From NCBI GenBank assembly GCA_025966175.1, contig JAOPVN010000277.1, forward strand, positions 1 to 17,289: a DNA stretch of 17,289 bases, written 5' to 3'. The first letter of the stretch is position 1. Each line of letters opens with the position of its first letter. The notes under the pieces are model-generated. The model searched no databases, was not told where the DNA came from, and worked only from the letters and a program-made list of their open reading frames with translations. Of this stretch, positions 13,742-17,289 are shown piece after piece. Made by a program: the position numbers and the translations under genes. This stretch comes from Modestobacter sp. (GTDB lineage Bacteria; Actinomycetota; Actinomycetes; Mycobacteriales; Geodermatophilaceae).

Positions 13742-14110
13742 GTGGAACCTGACCTGCGTTCTTCCGCCTCACCCGACGCTCCGGGCTCCCGGCGCCCGTG
13801 GTTGGTCGTCGGCGTCGGCCCGACGGCGGAGAGCCGCGGGGCGTTGTTCTGGGCCTTGCGCGAGGCCGATCGGCGGGACGGGACGGTGTTGGCCGTCACC
13901 GTCTGGGCCGGTGGCCCGGAGGAGGTGCGGGCTGCCCGGGAGGCCGAGCTCGTGGCCCGGGTCCGGGAAGCGGTCGAGGAGACCGGCGTCTCCGGTCGAA
14001 CCCAGGTGCAGCTGGTCGCCGGTCCCGTCGCGGCAGTGCTCACGGCCTTGTCGGAGCAGGCCGACGTCCTGGTGCTCGGACAGCACCACCTGGCTGCGGA
14101 CGCCGGCTGA
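13742..14110 (+). CDS. Short universal stress protein, C-terminally truncated
   Basis: A 122-residue Usp-fold protein: PWLVVGVGPTAESRGALFWA, then LREADRRDGTVLAVTVWAGG, and near the end VQLVAGPVAAVLTALSEQAD with VLVLGQHHLAADAG before the stop. The usual C-terminal 30-35 residues, which carry the rest of the G-x2-G-x9-G(S/T) ATP motif and the final strand, are missing, so it is either a shortened paralogue or a truncated gene. The GTG at 13742 is the best placed start (VEPDLRSSASP), but its ribosome binding site is weak. A perfect DosR-like site lies 35 bp upstream. Its stop is 6 bp from the stop of the convergent nitroreductase gene. Confidence 0.65.
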   Translation: MEPDLRSSASPDAPGSRRPWLVVGVGPTAESRGALFWALREADRRDGTVLAVTVWAGGPEEVRAAREAELVARVREAVEETGVSGRTQVQLVAGPVAAVLTALSEQADVLVLGQHHLAADAG

Positions 14111-14116
14111 CCGACG

Positions 14117-15130
14117 TCACCCGCCGGCGAGGGCGTCCCAGGGGGCCGCCAACGGCACGATGGTGTCGTCGACCGGGCGCCGTCCTGTGCGGGGCACCGG
14201 CTCGGCGCTGATGGACGCCCAGCCCAGCCGGAGCAACAGCTGCGGCTCGCCCCAGTCAGCCAGGAGGGTCCGGCGCAGCTCCGCCCGGGTCGACGGGACC
14301 TCGAGCGGCTGGCTGATGGGGTCACTGGCCACGCCCCACCGGGTCGCGCCGAGCAGCACGGCGCTCAGCGCCTCGCCCGCGGCGAGGTCGTCGAGCGGCG
14401 AGCTGTCGACGGTCGCCAGCAGGGCGAGGACGGTGCCGTCGGTCTCGTCCCGGCCCAGGGTGTCCTGCCGCTGTTCACGGGTGGTGAAGGCCCGGACCGC
14501 GAACGTGCCGTCCGGGCCCACCGGCACGTTGACCGCGGGAACGCCATCGGGGGCGGCCCGGCCGCGCCCGGACCACGCCGCTGCCTCCTCCAGCAGCCGC
14601 GGGGTCAGCGACTGCTCGATCGAGGCGTGGCTGATCAGGGCCGCGACGTGCCGGCGGTCGGCGTCCCCGGTCACCACCCGCAGGGCCGCTCCCTCCGCTT
14701 CGGCGGCCCGTTCCAGTTCAGCCACGAGCTGTGCCGGAACCGGCCAGGTTGACATCACTCTGCGGTCTGAGCGCCGGTTCTCGATCGCGGCCGCCAGCAT
14801 CAGCTGCTCGGCGGTCGGCTGTCCGGGGTAGAGCTCGACCGCCGCCAGGTGTCCGGGGTGGGCCGGGTCCGGCAGCCGGTGCACGGTGCTGGACCACCCG
14901 GCCGCCAGAAGCGCCACCCTCAGGTGGTGCAGCGCCGCGCCGCAGCTGATCCGGAGGTCGCGGCCGGTCGGGTCGGTGGCAGGCAGCGAGCGCGTTGAAT
15001 CGGCGAACAGGTGGATCGAGGAGTCGCCCAGCCGCCACTGCCACGGCTGGGTGTTGTGCACCGACGGCGCGCGATTGGCCAGGGCGATGACGGCGCGCGC
15101 GGTGGCGCGCTCGACGGGGATGGTGAGCAC
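14117..15130 (-). CDS. Acg-type nitroreductase family protein
   Basis: A 337-residue, apparently intact member of the Acg/Rv3131-like nitroreductase family. Landmarks are RAPSVHNTQPWQWRLG near residue 20, DPTGRDLRISCGAALHHLRV, AIENRRSDRRVM in the middle, and GEALSAVLLGATRWGVASDP with QPLEVPSTRAELR, EPQLLLRLGWA and GRRPVDDTI near the end. The GTG at 15130 has AGGAG five bases upstream. It is the cleanest of three paralogues here. Mycobacterial relatives are strongly hypoxia-induced; their enzymatic role is unsettled and some may sequester flavin. Its upstream region has only a weak operator-like match (15211-15224). It converges on the short Usp gene. Confidence 0.88.
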   Translation of the reverse strand: MLTIPVERATARAVIALANRAPSVHNTQPWQWRLGDSSIHLFADSTRSLPATDPTGRDLRISCGAALHHLRVALLAAGWSSTVHRLPDPAHPGHLAAVELYPGQPTAEQLMLAAAIENRRSDRRVMSTWPVPAQLVAELERAAEAEGAALRVVTGDADRRHVAALISHASIEQSLTPRLLEEAAAWSGRGRAAPDGVPAVNVPVGPDGTFAVRAFTTREQRQDTLGRDETDGTVLALLATVDSSPLDDLAAGEALSAVLLGATRWGVASDPISQPLEVPSTRAELRRTLLADWGEPQLLLRLGWASISAEPVPRTGRRPVDDTIVPLAAPWDALAGG

Positions 15131-15270
15131 GAGGACTCCTCGGAACTGGGGGATCGGACACCAAACGAGCGTGGCGGTCGGCGGCCTGGACAGGGAGAGG
15201 AAGAAGTCACCTGGCCGAGGTCCTCAGGGAGCGCGCGGTGTGCGCTCGTCGCGTCCGCCGGGGCGGATGC

Positions 15271-15635
15271 AGCCAGCCCGGCGGCGACCAAGCCCGTGCG
15301 CCGGTCGATCGCCGCCCAGTCGCGCCGGTTGCCGGGGCGGCCACCCAGCGCTCGCCGGAAGACGCGGCCGGCCCAGCCCACTAGACCCAGCACGGGCGGG
15401 GCGTCGTCGCTGCGCGGGTCTGGAAATCGATCGCTGGTGGGAGCCAGGCCATGTTGTGGCCGGCGCTCCCCAGGACCCAGGCGCGGAAGTTCTGGAGGTT
15501 CAGCTCGGGACCGAGTGGTGCACACGTCACGGCGAGTCCGGCTTCACGCAGCCGCGCCTGGATGCGTTCGGCCACGCCCCGGGTGGAGCCGGCGGCGGTG
15601 GCATAGCCGACCAGCACGGGCAGTTTCTCGTTCAT
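15271..15635 (-). pseudogene. Flavodoxin-domain protein with internal deletion
   Basis: From the ATG at 15635 the minus strand encodes LPVLVGYATAAGSTRGVAER, then IQARLREAGLAVTCAPLG and AWVLGSAGHNMAWLPPAIDF. This is the N-terminal half of a flavodoxin or HemG-like protein, with an FMN phosphate loop variant (TAAGSTRG). This frame stops at TAG 15381-15383 after 84 residues. The C-terminal end of the family appears in another frame, GRVFRRALGGRPGNRRDWAA and IDRRTGLVAAGLA (about 15271-15370). The middle segment of about 50 residues is lost, with a frame change. It is 67 bp downstream of the DUF1918 stop on the same strand and could be co-transcribed with the Usp cluster. Only an N-terminal fragment could be made. 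Confidence 0.75.
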
Positions 15636-15702
15636 GCGGAGATCCCCGTCGCCGGGGTCAGGGGCGACGAAATCTGCGGCCCTGCGGACCGGAGGACGTT
15701 GG

Positions 15703-15921
15703 TCACGAGTTGCTGTACGTGGACACCCGGGATGGTGGCCCCGTCGTCACCACGGCGTCCGAGCCCGGGAAGACCACGCTCGTGCGCTCGTCGTCCAGCC
15801 AGTGGACGACGTAGGGCGGCGAGCCGTCCGGATGGGGCACCTCGAGGATCTCTCCGGCCCGGACGAGCTGGTCCAGCAGCCTGCCGCGAACGACGAGCCA
15901 GTTGCCCACCGCGGCGTGCAC
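15703..15921 (-). CDS. DUF1918 domain protein
   Basis: A 72-residue small protein matching the DUF1918 family: VHAAVGNWLVVRGRLLDQL, GEILEVPHPDGSPPYVVHWL and DDERTSVVFPGSDAVVT. The family has an SH3-like fold of unknown biochemical role; the mycobacterial relative Rv0569 is DosR-regulated. The GTG at 15921 is chosen because GGAGGG lies six bases upstream and the domain starts there; a longer in-frame start at 15969 would overlap the Usp gene by 46 bases. The start is 2 bp beyond the Usp stop, so the ribosome binding site lies inside the Usp coding end and translation is probably coupled. The C-terminal few residues (PPSRVSTYSNS) are longer than usual. Confidence 0.85.
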   Translation of the reverse strand: MHAAVGNWLVVRGRLLDQLVRAGEILEVPHPDGSPPYVVHWLDDERTSVVFPGSDAVVTTGPPSRVSTYSNS

Positions 15922-15923
15922 GG

Positions 15924-16826
15924 TCAACCCTCCGTGCTCGAGCTGAGCGCGACCACGGCCAGCGGGCATGAGGCCCGGTGCAGGATGGCGTGGGTGGTGG
16001 ACCCCAGGGTCGCCAGCCGGTTGCGCCGGCGGTGTCCGATGACCAGCAGTTCGGCCGTGAGCGCAGCGGCCAGCAGTCCGCGGGCCGGCTTGTCCCGCAG
16101 AGTCACCTCGCGCACTTCGACGTCGGGCTGCTTGTCCCGCCAGCCGGCGAGGGCCTCGGCGAGGACGCGTTCCTCGTCGGCGCGCACGCTGCTCCAGTCC
16201 ACCAGCGGACTGATCGACTGGTAGACCGCGGCCTCCAGTCGGATGTCCTGCCAGGCGTGCACGGCGATCAGGTCGGTCCCGCGGGCTGCGGCCTCGTCGA
16301 AGGCGAATGCGAGGACCTCGTCGTCACCGGACCTCCCCTCCACCCCGACGACCACGGAGCGCCGTCGGCTCACCCGCACTGACGTCTCGTCGGGCAGCAC
16401 GATGACCGGGCACCCGGCGGTCGCGGCGACGGCGCTCGCCGTGGAGCCGACCATCAACCCGGCTACTCCGCCGGCACCCCGGCTCCCGAGCACGAGCAAC
16501 TGCGCGGTCGTCGTGATCGCTCGCAGGCCGTCGACCGTCGTGTCCTGCACCACCCGCCACGACACCTGGTCCGCACCGAGTACGGGCGCGAGCTCCGCCG
16601 AGACCGATTCCAGGACCGACTCGGCACTGGCGAGGAGCATTGCCGGCATCCCGTCCTCCGGTGGCGGCGCGACCACCCCCAGGGACGGCCAGGGCAGGAC
16701 GGTGACGAGTTCCAGGCGGGCATGGCGCAACCGGGCCTCCTCGGCCGCGAGGCGCGCGCTTCGCAGGGAGCCCTCGGATCCGTCGATGCCGGCGACAACC
16801 GGGCGGCCGTTGTGGGGATAGGTCAT
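15924..16826 (-). CDS. Tandem-domain universal stress protein
   Basis: A 300-residue protein with two Usp domains (about 8-145 and 155-295), the architecture of M. tuberculosis Rv2623, an ATP-binding DosR-regulon protein. Domain 1 has GIDGS at 13-17 and an intact ATP motif GSRG (114-117) with GS at 127-128. Domain 2 has VVVGVEG at 158-164 and a degenerate motif, GHRRRNRLATLGS (264-276), in which the second glycine is replaced, so it may bind nucleotide weakly. The ATG at 16826 (MTYPHNGRP) follows GAGGAG about six bases upstream; an ATG at 16859 lacks such a site. It lies 39 bp after the CBS-domain gene and 2 bp before the DUF1918 gene, so it is the middle gene of an operon. Confidence 0.92.
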   Translation of the reverse strand: MTYPHNGRPVVAGIDGSEGSLRSARLAAEEARLRHARLELVTVLPWPSLGVVAPPPEDGMPAMLLASAESVLESVSAELAPVLGADQVSWRVVQDTTVDGLRAITTTAQLLVLGSRGAGGVAGLMVGSTASAVAATAGCPVIVLPDETSVRVSRRRSVVVGVEGRSGDDEVLAFAFDEAAARGTDLIAVHAWQDIRLEAAVYQSISPLVDWSSVRADEERVLAEALAGWRDKQPDVEVREVTLRDKPARGLLAAALTAELLVIGHRRRNRLATLGSTTHAILHRASCPLAVVALSSSTEG

Positions 16827-16865
16827 GACTGTCTCCTCGCGATAGGGGTGCAGGGGCACGGGCGG

Positions 16866-17289
16866 TCAGACCGGCGACTCGGCGGCCTGCGGGACGGGTG
16901 CGTCAGGCGGGGTGTGGACGTCGGGCAGGAGTCGGACGGCGACCACCCCGGGAACTGTCCGGACGAGGGTCCGCACGGCCTGGTCGACGCTCAGGCGCTC
17001 GGTCGTGCCGGCGTCCCCTGTCTCGCGGCAGCGTTGCACCGTGGTTACGCCCTCAGAGACCGACACGGCCCAGCAGCCGAGCTGCTGGGTGTAGCCCTCG
17101 ACGAGGCGCAGGACGTCCACCGCGACGTCGTGGTCCGAGCGGACCAGGATCCGCCGCAGGTTCCGGCGACTGACGATGCCGACGGGCTGGTCACCGTCCA
17201 CGACCGGCACACAGCGCAGTGCCGCGTTCAGGAACAGCCGGGCGACGTCCGCCACGTCAGCGGTCGCGGGGACGGTCCGTGCGGGGGAC
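16866..17289 (-). CDS. CBS-domain protein with BON-like C-terminus (5' end beyond window)
   Basis: The reading frame is open to the window edge, so the N-terminus is missing. Visible is the second CBS motif, DVARLFLNAALRCVPVVDGD followed by QPVGIVSRRNLRRILV. After it comes a BON-like segment, DVLRLVEGYTQQLGCWAVSV and VDQAVRTLVRTVPGVVAVRL, and a Pro-rich tail. CBS pairs sense adenine nucleotides; the CBS protein Hrp1 (Rv2626c) is a major DosR-regulon product, and CBS-BON fusions are common next to Usp genes in actinobacteria. It leads the minus-strand CBS-Usp-DUF1918 cluster, so the promoter, and any operator, lies to the right of the window. A GTG at 17255 lies inside the CBS domain and is not the start. 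Confidence 0.85.
   Translation of the reverse strand, partial: SPARTVPATADVADVARLFLNAALRCVPVVDGDQPVGIVSRRNLRRILVRSDHDVAVDVLRLVEGYTQQLGCWAVSVSEGVTTVQRCRETGDAGTTERLSVDQAVRTLVRTVPGVVAVRLLPDVHTPPDAPVPQAAESPV

Noticed and set aside
15211..15224. Minus-strand AGGACCTCGGCCAG upstream of the nitroreductase at 15130 as an operator.
   Set aside because: It has three mismatches at specified positions; it may be a weak site but is not supported on its own.
1..17289. CRISPR arrays, rRNA genes or complete insertion sequences.
   Set aside because: No regularly spaced repeats, rRNA-like conserved segments or paired inverted-repeat element ends were seen.

Overview
The window is GC-rich with codon use typical of a high-GC actinobacterium. 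The gene families (DevR/DevS, Acg-type nitroreductases, universal stress proteins, PPOX, DUF1918, polyphosphate glucokinase) suggest a soil or stone-dwelling lineage such as Geodermatophilaceae. That placement is inference from gene style, not a database result.

Layout. (1) 1-3316, minus strand: an intact, tightly spaced operon of a sugar-porter MFS permease, an ROK glucokinase and a polyphosphate glucokinase. Together they form a glucose uptake and phosphorylation module with two phosphoryl donors. (2) 3317-5193: a graveyard of fragments. It holds a probable IS110-type transposase tail, the C-terminus of an alpha/beta hydrolase, the 3' portion of a tRNA-Pro(GGG) acting as an attachment core, a 12-bp repeat on both sides of that core, a tyrosine-integrase C-terminus with a strong hairpin, and a carbamate kinase C-terminus joined directly to the integrase fragment. 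(3) 5228-17289: a locus resembling the mycobacterial DosR (DevR) dormancy/hypoxia regulon. It contains an intact DevR-type response regulator and, convergent with it, an intact DevS/DosT-type two-GAF histidine kinase that keeps the haem-ligand His. Around them lie PPOX, Usp, Acg-type nitroreductase, acetate kinase, GNAT/acyl-CoA synthetase, flavodoxin, DUF1918 and CBS/BON genes. Many of these effectors are broken by single-base frameshifts or internal deletions.

Regulation. Seven 14-bp sites fit GGGACCNNNGRCCC (four perfect to GGGACN4GNCCC, three with one mismatch). They sit in the divergent intergenic regions 5599-5888, 8890-9163 and 11601-11832, and just ahead of the Usp at 13742. They resemble the M. 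tuberculosis DosR box, and the response regulator keeps the DosR DNA-contact residues of the recognition helix. The best reading is that the sensor kinase responds to oxygen/NO/CO through haem, phosphorylates the regulator, and the regulator drives the stress, nitroreductase and fermentative genes from these sites.

Most notable points: the operator family with repeated spacings; a 56-codon acetate-kinase N-terminal remnant with a strong ribosome binding site that overlaps the next start (ATGA); and the contrast between intact regulators and decaying effectors. The four simple frameshifts can all be restored by adding one base, three of them next to GG or CC runs, so sequencing error must be excluded for those.
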